From assembly GCA_002862125.1 (NCBI GenBank), contig PHSP01000001.1, forward strand, positions 2,266,501 through 2,330,500: a DNA stretch of 64,000 bases. Direction: 5' to 3'. The notes beneath the pieces are model-generated. The model saw nothing but the letters and a program-made list of their open reading frames with translations. It was not told the origin of the DNA and searched no databases. The DNA is from Methylobacter sp. KS41 (GTDB lineage: Bacteria; Pseudomonadota; Gammaproteobacteria; Methylococcales; Methylomonadaceae). Made by a program: the position numbers and the translations under genes. Of the stretch, positions 36,540-46,654 are shown in pieces. Each line of letters starts with the position of its first letter. Within the stretch, counting starts at the first letter, position 1.

Positions 36540-36977
36540 TTAATTCAATGAATCGATGCCAAGATTAGCCAGCGCATCTGCTCTGTCATTATCCGTATCG
36601 CCGGAATGGCCTTTTACCCACTTCCATTCGACCTTGTGTTTAGTCATGACCGCGTCCAGCTTGCGCCACAAGTCTTCATTTTTAACAGGCGTTTTGGCAG
36701 CCGTTTTCCAGCCTCTTTTTTTCCAGTTGGGCATCCAGTCGGTGATACCTTTCAATACATAAGTTGAGTCGCTATTTAGCTGCACTGAACAGGGCCTCGT
36801 TAATGATTCCAAAGCTTTTATGGCGGCCATAAGTTCCATACGGTTATTGGTAGTATGCTTTTCCGCGCCATAAAGTTCTTTAATTTTTCCTTTATAGTTG
36901 AGTATCGCTCCCCATCCGCCAGGTCCTGGATTACCGCGGCAAGCGCCATCAGTGTAAATAATTACCGCATCAGTCAT
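36540..36977 (-). CDS. rnhA: Ribonuclease HI
   Basis: A 145-residue enzyme that degrades RNA in RNA-DNA hybrids. The four catalytic acids fall at the E. coli positions: Asp10 in [16 protein letters not shown], Glu48 in NRMELMAA, Asp70 in NSDSTYV and Asp134 in DRADALA; His124 is also present. It overlaps the upstream methyltransferase gene by eight bases. Confidence 0.95.
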   Translation of the reverse strand: MTDAVIIYTDGACRGNPGPGGWGAILNYKGKIKELYGAEKHTTNNRMELMAAIKALESLTRPCSVQLNSDSTYVLKGITDWMPNWKKRGWKTAAKTPVKNEDLWRKLDAVMTKHKVEWKWVKGHSGDTDNDRADALANLGIDSLN

Positions 36978-37686
36978 GCTTTTTTATCCTTGCCGATGTA
37001 TTGAGTGAATTGACGAGGGACAAACGAGGACTGCTATTTTTCACGGGTGTTAAAGGGATAATATTGTACCGGCGCTTTACCGCCTTGATGGCATAAGCTG
37101 TAGAAAAAAAAGAGTGTCCATGAGCTATAAATTTCCCATGTTTAGAACTGACTGAATCCAAATGGAACTCAGACGATACGGTCACTTCAAAATTCAATAA
37201 TTTCAACCAGTCCAGGATTCTTGATCGAGAAATAAAGTGGCCGCCCCAGGAATCAGCCATTTTTTTATCCCACAAAAACTGATACCTGACCCATAAGCTC
37301 CAGGGATTAAAATTTAATACAACTAATAACCCTTCGGGCTTTAAAACACGCTCAATTTCCCTCATTGTCTGAAATCGATGAGCATCAAACTCCAATAAAT
37401 GCGGCACTATAATCATATCTATACTGTCGCTTTGCAATGGCAAACTGTATGCCTTGGCCCGAATTTTTCTTGCTTCATCGCAACCAAAACCTTTGACATC
37501 CAGTACAGTGTAGTTTTTGTATAAAGTGCAATCAATGAATTCGTTTTCCCATCCCAAGCCACCGACTTGCAAAACAACTTGCTGACAACTAACCGTGATG
37601 GAGCGTTGTAAATAACCCGCTTCAAGCCCTTTTAACAGCTTGCCTCTTGGGGTTTGGTACCATGCAAACAAGAAATTACGTTTCAT
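36970..37686 (-). CDS. SAM-dependent methyltransferase, YafS-like
   Basis: A class I methyltransferase of 238 residues starting [16 protein letters not shown]. The motif I region is degenerate ([13 protein letters not shown]); later motifs are clearer: [20 protein letters not shown], then [20 protein letters not shown]. This order is that of the E. coli YafS group, which also lies between rnhA and mltD. The substrate is unknown. It overlaps rnhA and is divergent from mltD, whose start lies 95 bases away. Confidence 0.82.
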   Translation of the reverse strand: MKRNFLFAWYQTPRGKLLKGLEAGYLQRSITVSCQQVVLQVGGLGWENEFIDCTLYKNYTVLDVKGFGCDEARKIRAKAYSLPLQSDSIDMIIVPHLLEFDAHRFQTMREIERVLKPEGLLVVLNFNPWSLWVRYQFLWDKKMADSWGGHFISRSRILDWLKLLNFEVTVSSEFHLDSVSSKHGKFIAHGHSFFSTAYAIKAVKRRYNIIPLTPVKNSSPRLSLVNSLNTSARIKKHD

Positions 37687-37737
37687 CAAATACACTCAAA
37701 ACAACATTACGTTAATGATTTTGATCAAAAAAAATGG

Positions 37738-37743
37738 TATAAT
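37738..37743 (+). promoter_or_regulatory. Candidate -10 box for mltD
   Basis: A perfect TATAAT preceded by TGG, 38 bases before the mltD ATG. No good -35 hexamer lies 17 bases upstream (TTAATG at a spacing of 20 is the nearest), so the call rests on the -10 alone. Confidence 0.35.
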
Positions 37744-37780
37744 AGCTTCCAAAATAAAAACAGTTTCCTTAGGCTTAAAG

Positions 37781-39457
37781 ATGATACGTGTTAATTTTAA
37801 CAGGTCGATTAATTTTTTATTAATTTCAATATCTTTAATCGTTACCGGTTGCTCGGATGCGCCAAAAGAATCTCTGAGCATTGATGATCAAACGCCAGTC
37901 AAATCCAACCGGAATAACAGCTATGCGTATCATCCTTACCGCCCTCAGCGCAAACATAAATTCAAAACGGCATCAACGCACAAAAATACCGTTTGGGAAA
38001 GATTATTGTCGCTATATTCTTTACCCGACATAAAAAATCCACGCATAGACAGGGAATTATACTGGTATTTGGACCATCCCGCTTCGCTTGCAATACTTCA
38101 GCAACGGGCGGAACCTTATCTGCACCACATCCTCGATGAAATCGAAGCTAAAAATATACCCGGAGAACTGGCTTTATTACCTGTTGTTGAAAGCGCTTTT
38201 GTACCCGATGCCTATTCAAAAGCTGACGCATCGGGGCTATGGCAGTTTGTTCCGTCAACGGGTAAAGAATATGGCCTTGAACAAAATGCCTGGTATGACG
38301 GCCGTCGTGATGTTTATGCCTCAACAATAGCCGCGACCAATTATCTGAAAGAACTGAGTGAAACTTTTAACGGAGACTGGCTGCTTGCCCTTGCTTCTTA
38401 TAATTGCGGCAAAGGCCGGGTAAAAAAATCGATTGAAAGAAATGAGTATCTCAATCTGCCGACTGATTATTGGTCGCTTGATCTCCCTGAAGAAACTGAA
38501 AACTATGTGCCTCGCTTACTGGCTGTTGCCAAATTATTCGCCAATGCTGACGAATACAACATTCACTTACAACATATCCCGAATAGACCTTACTTTGAAG
38601 TAGTTGACATTGAGTCTCCGCTGGACTTGCAGAAAGCCGCCGAACTGGCTAACACTCCCTTATATGCATTTTTGAAATTAAATCCCGGCTTTAACCGTTC
38701 CAGCACGGCGCCACAAGGACCTCATCGCTTGTTAGTTCCTATTGCCAAAGCACAAACTTTCAAAAGAAATCTGGCCATGCTTCCATACTCGGAAAGAGTC
38801 GCCATAAAACAATCTGATGCTGAGCAGGTTGCTTACCTTGATTACCAGGACAAACAGGAAGAAAAAGCTGCCCGAATACGCAGCGGCTTTGCTACTCAAC
38901 CAATTCTCTATCAGTACAAAGATAAATCGGAAGAAAACCAAACATCGGTCGAGAACAGAAAGCATACAACAATCAAATCTCTCCGCCTGGCCAACCGTTT
39001 AGCCAGCAATTCCGTCAATACAGCTATGCGATCACAGATGCCTTTGGAAATAAAATCACGTAATATTGCATTAATTGCCAAGGCTTCTAAAACTAATGCC
39101 GTAACTGCTCAAGTCTACGCAATCAAAAAAGGGGATACTTTCTTCAATATCTCTCAACGATTTTCTGTTACGCCGAAAGAAATCGCGAGCTGGAACAATG
39201 TCAACTTAAAAACCCCATTAATTCCAGGGCGGAAACTAACAATCAAAAGTGTGAATCCACAACTTGCCAGCACATCATCCTCAGTCCGTCTAATAAGTTA
39301 CACCGTTGGCAAGGGCGACTCGCTGACACAGATTTCCAGAAAGTTTAATGTTTCCGTTGCCGATTTGCGTAAATCTAACGCTGCCATACTTGTTAAAGGC
39401 CTTCGTCCCGGCCAAAAACTCAAAGTGCTTGTTGATAACAGTCAATCATCAAGCTAG
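37781..39457 (+). CDS. mltD: Membrane-bound lytic murein transglycosylase D with LysM repeats
   Basis: A 558-residue lipoprotein. I start at MIRVNFNRS, which places a lipoprotein signal (LISISLIVTGC) at the N-terminus; the frame is open upstream without similarity. The SLT domain spans about 120-270 with catalytic Glu in LLPVVESAFVPDAYS and the ASGLWQFVPSTGKEYGL motif. Two LysM peptidoglycan-binding repeats end the protein (YAIKKGDTFFNISQRF and YTVGKGDSLTQISRKF). It cleaves murein glycan strands at the outer membrane. The rnhA/yafS/mltD neighbourhood supports the call. Confidence 0.93.
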   Translation: MIRVNFNRSINFLLISISLIVTGCSDAPKESLSIDDQTPVKSNRNNSYAYHPYRPQRKHKFKTASTHKNTVWERLLSLYSLPDIKNPRIDRELYWYLDHPASLAILQQRAEPYLHHILDEIEAKNIPGELALLPVVESAFVPDAYSKADASGLWQFVPSTGKEYGLEQNAWYDGRRDVYASTIAATNYLKELSETFNGDWLLALASYNCGKGRVKKSIERNEYLNLPTDYWSLDLPEETENYVPRLLAVAKLFANADEYNIHLQHIPNRPYFEVVDIESPLDLQKAAELANTPLYAFLKLNPGFNRSSTAPQGPHRLLVPIAKAQTFKRNLAMLPYSERVAIKQSDAEQVAYLDYQDKQEEKAARIRSGFATQPILYQYKDKSEENQTSVENRKHTTIKSLRLANRLASNSVNTAMRSQMPLEIKSRNIALIAKASKTNAVTAQVYAIKKGDTFFNISQRFSVTPKEIASWNNVNLKTPLIPGRKLTIKSVNPQLASTSSSVRLISYTVGKGDSLTQISRKFNVSVADLRKSNAAILVKGLRPGQKLKVLVDNSQSSS

Positions 39458-39605
39458 TTAACACTTCGATCAAAGCAGCCGCTGTGAATCCGGCTATGAC
39501 ACCCCCTTTCAATTCAATATCGAACTTATCAAGATAGCAAATCGATAACACAGCCTATGGCAACAGCTGATTAACCCGCTTATAACGAAATATTTGAAAT
39601 CACTT

Positions 39606-40280
39606 TCAGCTTAGCGTATTGCCGAGTAAGTCTGCCACTGCGCCGTCAGCCACACCCCATACCTTAATTTTATTTTTAATAAAACCAGCATAATTCTCAT
39701 GAAGATGACCATGGAAAATTTTTTTCACACCCATCGCTACAGCTAGGTCGCCAATAACCTTAAAACCATGCCGATGAGACCCTGGAGCTTCATGTGTCAC
39801 CAAAACATCCGCTTTCAGCGCCTTTAATGCCTCAAATTCATCATGCCAAATTGCTGATTTATATTTTAATGACAAATCAGAATACCTGATATTAGCAGGT
39901 TGATGGCGCAAATAATGATGCTTTCCTAGCCATTTTGGCTGTTGGGGCGGATACCACACCCTGCCAAGAAAAATACCACCTAATCCGGCCACTCTAAGCC
40001 CTGCTATTTCAGTAACTTTCAAATGTAAATCCTTATCTGAAAAGGCAGAGTTAAATAGATTGTTATATTTTCCTGGGGATTCAAAATCATGATTTCCAGC
40101 AATCCACCAGATTTCAGTTAAACCAGCGATTTCCTCTAAACAGCTTTCTAGCGGGGTGACCAGATCATAATCACCGAGTAAAACAACGGCCTCGGGCTGG
40201 TATTTCTGAGCAGCCGCTATCAGCGGCTTAAAGTTTCCATGCGGATCCCCGGCAAATAAAATTCTGTTACTTTGACTCAT
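39606..40280 (-). CDS. Calcineurin-like metallophosphoesterase
   Basis: A 224-residue protein from MSQSNRILFAGD, with AAGGAAGG upstream. All metallophosphoesterase motifs are in order: GDPHGNF, LLGDYDL, GNHDFE, VTHEAPG and GHLHEN, giving a dinuclear metal site. Motif I has a Pro (D-P-H). Substrate unknown. It is a single gene between the mltD region and the mtdB pair. Confidence 0.85.
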   Translation of the reverse strand: MSQSNRILFAGDPHGNFKPLIAAAQKYQPEAVVLLGDYDLVTPLESCLEEIAGLTEIWWIAGNHDFESPGKYNNLFNSAFSDKDLHLKVTEIAGLRVAGLGGIFLGRVWYPPQQPKWLGKHHYLRHQPANIRYSDLSLKYKSAIWHDEFEALKALKADVLVTHEAPGSHRHGFKVIGDLAVAMGVKKIFHGHLHENYAGFIKNKIKVWGVADGAVADLLGNTLS

Positions 40281-40631
40281 ATTGCTGCCTTCCTTCTTTT
40301 TCATATTGAGATGAAAGCCGACAATTTGTCAATTTCCCTAAAGTTGATGAAGTAACGTTTTAAAATTAAAATAGCTCGCATAGACGCCATTATTATGCAA
40401 ATCATCACAACCCTGGAAAACCGCACAAGATTCAGGCGCATTAACACGTTTGTATTCAATCCAGGGATTAGTCAATAATGAACCAAATTCAGCAAGCAAA
40501 ACGACATTAGGAGCAATTTATTACCGGGTCACTTGGATTCTTGGAAGACCAAAACACTGACATAAAAATCGTCGCTCAATGCAGAATTCAAATACTTCCA
40601 GATCGAAACCTGCTGGATTTTCTCTGCCGGA
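40281..40631. other. Intergenic stretch downstream of the mtdB pair
   Basis: About 350 bases with no supported gene. No clear terminator for the mtdB unit was seen; the promoter of the metallophosphoesterase gene should lie at its left end. Confidence 0.35.
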
Positions 40632-41537
40632 TTAAACTATTTCCCTTGCCTTGTTAAATGCTTCCCGGAAATCCAGGTATAAAGTCTGGTCAGTTGCCAG
40701 CATTAGTTTTAGCATTTCATTCTGAAGCTGATATTTAACATTGCCAACGGCTAATGCACCCACTCCGACAGCGTCTTGCGCATTGATCGCATGAATTAGT
40801 GGTACGCCTGAATCACTACGCTTGATACCTTCTATGCCCAGCGGCGGAACGGCATTGACATCGCCGGCAACCTTCAGTTGCCGTGCTTCTTTCAAAACAG
40901 CCGAACTTAACACCTGAATTCCGGCTTTTGCAGCGCAAAAGATAATGTCAACATCAGCTATCTGTTGAGCTTTTTCGGCTTCAGAACCCGCGCAAGCGCC
41001 TTTTAGGGCGCAACCAAATCGGCGATTGTAGGCTTTAGCTACATCTAAAGCCGAATCGATCGATAAATGGTCGACTAATACAGCTTCCGCGCCTGCTAAT
41101 GAAGCAATAACACCGGTAGCAATACCGACAGGCCCGGTTCCGCCGAATACCAGCGCATTGCAATCTTTTAATTCTTTACCGTGTTTCGCTTTCAGCTCTT
41201 TCTCCACGCAAGCCACTAATGCTGCAGCCGTGGTAAATGCGCCGCTGGGGTCGGCAAGAACAGACACTTCAAATGGCGGAACCATCGCTTGTTGACAGGC
41301 GTCCAGCATGTCCATCGCTAGCCCTAAATCACGGCCGCCAATAAAGATTCCAGTACGCCTCATTCCTGCAGAGCTACGGGAAAAAATAACATCTTGAGTG
41401 AGCCTATAAACACTGTCCAATTTGACATTGCCATAAGGCATAAGCACATCAAACCCAGCATCCATAGCCATATTAATATCAAACGGACTATTGTTTGGCA
41501 TGGGGTCAAGCATGTGAAGAATGCTGCGTTTCTGCAT
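40632..41537 (-). CDS. mtdB: Methylene-tetrahydromethanopterin dehydrogenase, MtdB family (copy with acidic cofactor loop)
   Basis: Oxidises methylene-H4MPT in the formaldehyde oxidation pathway of methylotrophs. A 301-residue protein with the family N-terminus SILHMLDPMPNNSPFDINMA, the TQDVIFSRS and TGIFIGGRD blocks, VPPFEVSVLADPSGAFTTAA, the Rossmann motif GGTGPVGIA (132-140), and the C-terminal DVNAVPPLGI and VGVGALAVGNVKYQ. The second strand ends VLVDHLSID with Asp156, the type of residue that favours NAD+ over NADP+ (inference). It is the second gene of a tandem pair, 41 bases after its paralogue. Confidence 0.88.
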   Translation of the reverse strand: MQKRSILHMLDPMPNNSPFDINMAMDAGFDVLMPYGNVKLDSVYRLTQDVIFSRSSAGMRRTGIFIGGRDLGLAMDMLDACQQAMVPPFEVSVLADPSGAFTTAAALVACVEKELKAKHGKELKDCNALVFGGTGPVGIATGVIASLAGAEAVLVDHLSIDSALDVAKAYNRRFGCALKGACAGSEAEKAQQIADVDIIFCAAKAGIQVLSSAVLKEARQLKVAGDVNAVPPLGIEGIKRSDSGVPLIHAINAQDAVGVGALAVGNVKYQLQNEMLKLMLATDQTLYLDFREAFNKAREIV

Positions 41538-41578
41538 TAGATATCCTCTTAAATATTGAGTGCTGATTAAGCTAAAGA

Positions 41579-42493
41579 TCAGGCTTTAGCTTTTGACTTA
41601 ACATACTCTCTGGCTACTTCAAAGGCATGCTCAAAATGCAGATAAACAGGCCTGTCACTTTCAATCATTTTTTTCAGCAAGCGATTTTGCGCATGATATT
41701 TAATATTGCCGATAGCCAGAGCGCCAATGCCAACAGCGCCGCTATTCGAGCCTTGAATAGGCGTGCCATTATGAAAAGCGTCAACGCCGGCTATACCGGA
41801 TGGCGGCACGGCATTAACATCAGCAGCCACCTTCAGTAACGGAGCTGATGCAACAAGTTCTGCGCTCAGTAATTCAATGCCAGCTGCGCCTGTTGCAAAA
41901 ACAACATCGGCAGTTTTCATGTATTCTGCCTTATCTGCATCCGCGCCGGCAAGAATGGTTATTTTACCATCGCCAAATTCAATGTTGCACATATCGGCAA
42001 TATGTTGGGCTTTATCCAGTTGCCTGCCGATAATTCTTACCTTGGCCCCTGCTTGAGCTGCGATAACCGCCGCCGCCTGACCCACGGGACCGGTTCCACC
42101 TAACGCGAGGATATTTTTTCCTTCCAGAGTCGTATTGAATTTTGTAATAAGCTCATGCTCCGCAGCGGCAACCATGCCTGCAGCGGTTGTAAATGCGCCG
42201 CTAGGGTCAGCAAAAGCAGACACTTCAAAAGGCGGAACCATTGAGCGCTTGGCCGTTTTCAACATATCCATTGCCTGCTTGGTATCGCGGCCGCCAATGA
42301 AGATTCCCGTGCGTTTTAAGTTTTTTGCGCTTCGGGAAAAAATAGCGTCCTGCACCAATCCCTGAACTTCACTGGCTTCAACATTGATATAAGGCAGTGC
42401 CGAAACCCAGCCCGCATCCAACGCCATGTTGACGTCAAAAGGACTTAAGTTTTTAGCAGTAGTTAGCATATGTAAAATGAATGGTTTTTCCAT
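41579..42493 (-). CDS. Methylene-tetrahydromethanopterin dehydrogenase paralogue, MtdB/MtdC-like
   Basis: A 304-residue paralogue of the next gene, sharing LSPFDVNMALDAGW, QDAIFSRSAKN, RTGIFIGGRD, VPPFEVSAFADPSGAFTTAA and DVNAVPPSGIAGVDA. The Rossmann motif GGTGPVGQA (132-140) is followed by VRIIGRQLDKAQ: Gly156-Arg157 in place of Asp156, resembling the GRKLDKAQ loop of the NADP-specific MtdA. This suggests NADP+ use (inference). The C-terminal VGIGALAIGNIKYHAQNRLL is conserved. It is the first gene of the tandem pair. Confidence 0.85.
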   Translation of the reverse strand: MEKPFILHMLTTAKNLSPFDVNMALDAGWVSALPYINVEASEVQGLVQDAIFSRSAKNLKRTGIFIGGRDTKQAMDMLKTAKRSMVPPFEVSAFADPSGAFTTAAGMVAAAEHELITKFNTTLEGKNILALGGTGPVGQAAAVIAAQAGAKVRIIGRQLDKAQHIADMCNIEFGDGKITILAGADADKAEYMKTADVVFATGAAGIELLSAELVASAPLLKVAADVNAVPPSGIAGVDAFHNGTPIQGSNSGAVGIGALAIGNIKYHAQNRLLKKMIESDRPVYLHFEHAFEVAREYVKSKAKA

Positions 42494-43178
42494 GGTAGTT
42501 CCTTGAGCTATTTTGAAGACCAGTATAAAAGAAAAAATGACCTAATAACAATGTACTTGCGTATTAATACCGGAAAACCAGGAACCCGCATCAGATTCAA
42601 TTGGCCAAAAGGGTATATAAATATCAAGTGAAATCTCTTTTGCAGAACAACAGATGATTTCCATAGACATCTACTCTTATCGAGAATCCGGCTAATGATA
42701 ACAGATGAAAAATATTTTTCGCTATAACTAAACCAATTACACCATTATTCGATTCAGTCTCACTATTTGGCTGTTTAACAATTCCTGATCAGTTTTATAT
42801 AGCGCCGGGGAACTCGCAAACAGCGTCTTTGCCGGCATACATCCCAATCTCTCGCAGTTATATTCGGGCAGACTGTATATATGTTCAACTCAAAAACACC
42901 CTTTCAACCTCCTTGGTGATTGAGTTACATGCCTTGAGGCCTTTGAAGCCGTTTACAACAGGACTTTATAATAAGGGAACTGATTTTTTGCCGAGCCGGA
43001 ACATACTCGTTAAATTAGCAAAAACAGGCATAGTTTTAGCGAATGGCGAAATTAGACTTTTTATAAGTGATATTGGAGGCAGATTAAGCATTTTTAAAAA
43101 TCATTATTTCTTATCTTGTATTATAAAATTTTTTCAACGATAATAATCGTCTTTTAGCCAGTACGGCTGAAGCATAAT
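42494..43178. other. Long intergenic stretch upstream of the mtdB-type genes and of ffs
   Basis: About 685 bases between the divergently transcribed mtdB unit and the 4.5S RNA gene. A 104-codon plus-strand frame (42829-43143) has low-complexity, unfamiliar sequence and no good ribosome-binding site; I do not accept it. The AT-rich segment just before 43179 is suited to hold the ffs promoter. Confidence 0.4.
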
Positions 43179-43288
<110 letters not shown>

Positions 43289-43320
43289 GCCCAATATAGT
43301 CACTACTTTTCGAGCCTGCA

Positions 43321-44892
43321 ATGAATTACCAGGTTCTCGCCAGAAAATGGCGTCCTCACAATTTCACAGAAGTCGTCGGCCAAGAACATGTCGTCAAATC
43401 GTTAATCAACGCTTTGCAGCATGATAGGCTGCATCATGCCTATTTATTTACCGGAACGCGGGGCGTAGGCAAAACCACTCTAGCCAGAATCCTAGCCAAA
43501 GCGATAAATTGCGAAAATCTTCAAGACTTTAATCCTTGCGGCGCGTGCAGCGTTTGCCGGGATCTTGATGAAGGGCGGTTTTTGGATCTGATCGAAGTTG
43601 ACGCCGCATCACGCACTAAAGTTGAAGATACTCGTGATTTACTAGACAACGCGCAATACGCTCCCAGCCATGGCCGCTATAAAGTCTATATAATCGATGA
43701 AGTTCACATGCTGTCCGGGCATAGCTTTAACGCTTTATTAAAAACGCTGGAAGAACCCCCTCCGCACGTAAAATTCCTTTTGGCAACAACAGATCCTCAT
43801 AAAATTCCTGTTACCGTACTGTCCCGTTGTTTGCAATTTAATCTAAAACGGTTGCTGTCGGCCCAGATTTTTGCCCAAATGGAATTTATACTCCAACAGG
43901 AAAACATTGAATTCGAAGCTTCCGCGTTGAAATTATTGTCCCGCTCGGCTGACGGCAGTATGCGTGATGGTTTAAGCTTGCTGGACCAAGCCATCGTTTA
44001 TGGCAACGGTAAAGTGCAAGCGGAAGATGTCAGAGCCATGCTGGGAACGGTCGCCCAGCAACCGGTTGAAGACTTGTTGATTGCATTAGCTCAGGGTGAT
44101 GCGGCGGCAATTCTCGATAAAATAAATGAAATCGCTGATTTGACTCCCGATTTCAGCGAAATATTACAACAGATATTGCAAGTCCTGCATCGCGTCGCTT
44201 TGCTTCAACAAGTGCCTACAGCAGTTGATCATGATTTTGATGCTGAAATGATTGCATCGTTATCATCCCGGCTTATCCCGGAAGATGTTCAGCTTTTTTA
44301 TCAGATTGGCCTCGTGGGGCAAAGAGATCTGAATTTAGCACCTGATCCTCGCAGCGGCTTTGAAATGGTCATGTTGCGCATGCTGGCATTCAGACCCGTA
44401 CCTCAGGAACAAAACCCCGTAAAACTGGTTAGGATTCAGCAGACTGCTGACAACCTCCCAATAAAACCGGCCCCGCCGGTCGCGGCAACAGTGCACCGCA
44501 ACGAATCGTCCGTTACTGCCGTAGAGTGTGATTGGCTGTCAATGATATTAGCAATGCAGCTTACCGGCCCGGCCAGGGAGTTAGCCAATAATTGCGTGCT
44601 GGAAAATATCGATGATAAATTCTGCAACTTAATTGTAGACCCGGACTATATCAGAGGCGCCCGTGCGGAAGAAACTTTACAAAAAGCATTACAAACTTAT
44701 CGGGGCGCTGAGCTCAAGCTGGTCATAAAGGCGAAAAAAACCGCACAGGAAACCCCGGCCGTTCAATTGACAAAAAAACGCGAAGACAAACAGCAAGCCG
44801 CTGTTGAAGCAATCAATTCAGACCATAATATCCAAGCTTTAAAAGATCAATTTGATGCGCGGGTTTTACCCGGCTCCATTGAGCCCGTCTAA
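43321..44892 (+). CDS. dnaX: DNA polymerase III subunits tau/gamma
   Basis: Clamp-loader ATPase, 523 residues. The Walker A motif is GTRGVGKTTLARI; zinc ligands lie in CENLQDFNPCGACSVC; YIIDEVHMLSGHSFNALLK is the DExx region and ATTDPHKIPVTVLSRC the sensor/arginine region. The C-terminal tau part is short compared with the 643 residues of E. coli. An A7 run at 44772-44778 lies in frame as A AAA AAA near codon 485, but slippage there would remove only the last ~35 residues. ffs lies upstream and ybaB 17 bases downstream. Confidence 0.94.
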   Translation: MNYQVLARKWRPHNFTEVVGQEHVVKSLINALQHDRLHHAYLFTGTRGVGKTTLARILAKAINCENLQDFNPCGACSVCRDLDEGRFLDLIEVDAASRTKVEDTRDLLDNAQYAPSHGRYKVYIIDEVHMLSGHSFNALLKTLEEPPPHVKFLLATTDPHKIPVTVLSRCLQFNLKRLLSAQIFAQMEFILQQENIEFEASALKLLSRSADGSMRDGLSLLDQAIVYGNGKVQAEDVRAMLGTVAQQPVEDLLIALAQGDAAAILDKINEIADLTPDFSEILQQILQVLHRVALLQQVPTAVDHDFDAEMIASLSSRLIPEDVQLFYQIGLVGQRDLNLAPDPRSGFEMVMLRMLAFRPVPQEQNPVKLVRIQQTADNLPIKPAPPVAATVHRNESSVTAVECDWLSMILAMQLTGPARELANNCVLENIDDKFCNLIVDPDYIRGARAEETLQKALQTYRGAELKLVIKAKKTAQETPAVQLTKKREDKQQAAVEAINSDHNIQALKDQFDARVLPGSIEPV

Positions 44893-44909
44893 CACTAAAG
44901 AGGTAAAAA

Positions 44910-45233
44910 ATGAAAAATGCATTAGGCAATATTATGCAACAAGCCCAAAAAATGCAGGAAGACCTGAAGAAGGCCCAGGAAGAACTGGGACTTATGCAGG
45001 TAACGGGTGAATCCGGCGGCGGTTTGGTAAGTATCGTTATGACCGGTAAACGCGAGGCGCGGAAAGTCACTATTGATAACTCACTTTTGGCTGAAGATAA
45101 AGACATGCTTGAAGATCTGGTCGCAGCGGCTATTAATGACGCCGTTAATAAAGTAGCCAAAATGAAAAAAGAAAAAATGTCTGATTTAACCGCCGGAATT
45201 CCTTTGCCTCCCGGATTCAAACTGCCTTTTTAA
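44910..45233 (+). CDS. ybaB: Nucleoid-associated protein YbaB/EbfC family
   Basis: A 107-residue DNA-binding protein. The N-terminal helix [20 protein letters not shown] and the core [20 protein letters not shown], ending in [18 protein letters not shown], are the YbaB signature. It lies between dnaX and recR, as in most Gammaproteobacteria; two bases separate it from recR. Confidence 0.94.
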   Translation: MKNALGNIMQQAQKMQEDLKKAQEELGLMQVTGESGGGLVSIVMTGKREARKVTIDNSLLAEDKDMLEDLVAAAINDAVNKVAKMKKEKMSDLTAGIPLPPGFKLPF

Positions 45234-45235
45234 TT

Positions 45236-45832
45236 ATGTTAAAAAAGGGTTTATTAGGCCAGCTGATACAAAATTTATGCTGCCTGCCGGGCGTTGGCCC
45301 AAAAACAGCGCAACGCATGGCGTTTTACCTGCTTCAACGCGATCGCAACGGCGCCAAAACGCTGTCCGAAACTCTGCTGCGCGCAATCGATACTATTGGT
45401 CATTGCCAGCAATGCCGCACATTAACAGAACATGATCTTTGTGAAATCTGCGCCGATAACACAAGAGACGATGCCCTGATTTGCATAGTTGAAAGCCCGG
45501 CTGACGTCTGGATTGTTAATCAGGCAAGCGTGTTCAAAGGGCGTTATTTTGTGCTGCATGGCCGGTTATCACCTTTGGACGGCATAGGACCGGATGAGCT
45601 TGGACTGGATTTGCTGGAACAACGTCTCGCAACCGGCACTGTTAAAGAACTGATACTGGCTACTAATTCTACAGTCGAAGGCGAGGCAACCGCTTATTTC
45701 ATTGGCGAGATAGCCAGAAAACATCAGGTACAGGCCAGTAGAATCGCGCATGGCGTACCTATGGGGGGGGAACTTGAGTTTATTGATAGCGGCACGTTAT
45801 TGCATGCGTTTAAAGGGCGTAAAGAGATTTAA
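45236..45832 (+). CDS. recR: Recombination protein RecR
   Basis: A 198-residue RecFOR pathway protein that loads RecA at gaps. The N-terminal helix-hairpin-helix ([20 protein letters not shown]), the zinc motif [16 protein letters not shown], and a Toprim domain with [10 protein letters not shown] and the [11 protein letters not shown] end are all present. Confidence 0.95.
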   Translation: MLKKGLLGQLIQNLCCLPGVGPKTAQRMAFYLLQRDRNGAKTLSETLLRAIDTIGHCQQCRTLTEHDLCEICADNTRDDALICIVESPADVWIVNQASVFKGRYFVLHGRLSPLDGIGPDELGLDLLEQRLATGTVKELILATNSTVEGEATAYFIGEIARKHQVQASRIAHGVPMGGELEFIDSGTLLHAFKGRKEI

Positions 45833-45998
45833 GTCCAAGGCTTGGATTGGCATCAATCATTAATTATTAATGGGGTCGGCTTTAGCTATCCACTCCCTCA
45901 TACAGGGATTCAGTAGAAATGTTTCCCTTGGCAGTGAATATTTAGATAATGAAGACAATCCGGTTTATCGGGTCAATGTATAACAAGGGGTGAAAAAT

Positions 45999-46337
45999 AT
46001 GACTGATTGTTTGTTTTGCAAAATGGTTGCAGGCGTTATTAAACCTGATGTAGTTTTTGAGGATGAGACCGTACTCGCTTTTAAAGACATTAATCCTCAA
46101 GCCCCCGTGCATATTCTTATTATCCCCAAGCTTCATATTGCTACCTTGAATAGCCTGGATGACACCCTGCTCGCTGGACAATTGCTTCAAACAGCGGTAA
46201 AACTAGCTAAACAGCAAGGATTCTCAGAAGATGGCTATAGAACAGTGTTTAATTGTAATAAAAAGGGCGGGCAGGAGGTTTATCACCTGCATTTGCATTT
46301 ACTGGGCGGACGGCAAATGTCTTGGCCTCCCGGCTGA
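45999..46337 (+). CDS. HIT family hydrolase, HinT-like
   Basis: A 112-residue histidine-triad protein. CLFCKMVAG at the N-terminus, FKDINPQAPVHILIIPKLHI in the middle and the active-site triad VYHLHLHLLGG near the end. The ATG at 45999 follows AAGGGG at a spacing of about eight bases and is preferred to the GTG three codons upstream. HinT enzymes cleave phosphoramidates such as adenosine 5'-monophosphoramidate. Confidence 0.92.
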   Translation: MTDCLFCKMVAGVIKPDVVFEDETVLAFKDINPQAPVHILIIPKLHIATLNSLDDTLLAGQLLQTAVKLAKQQGFSEDGYRTVFNCNKKGGQEVYHLHLHLLGGRQMSWPPG

Positions 46338-46654
46338 ACAAATTCCCCGTGAATGTCCCTATTGCCGGTAAAGCCGGCGTTGACCCACAAACGCTCCTCC
46401 TATCAAAATGAGCGATGCAGCCTGTTTATAATCTCAGATAAAAAAATCTATTGAATGGCCGGATTACACCCTACTCAACTGGTTCACTAAGTTAATGCAA
46501 AATTCTTCCGCTTTACCATTTTCCACGTCCGCCTTAGCAATCTAAGCAAACAAATAATCGCCCAAATACCCGGCAATAATCAGTGCTTGCAGATGTTAAA
46601 AGCTATTTTACAATTGTAAAAATTCCATCAGCAATAATTTATATTTGAAAGCCC
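46338..46654. other. Intergenic stretch, no gene seen
   Basis: About 317 bases. A short GCCGG-TAAA-GCCGGC hairpin just after the HIT gene (about 46360-46378) lacks a T-run. Nothing else was recognised. Confidence 0.35.

Noticed and set aside
42829-43143. 104-codon plus-strand open frame before ffs
   Set aside because: No recognisable domain, no good ribosome-binding site, AT-rich unfamiliar composition, and it ends in the region expected to hold the ffs promoter.
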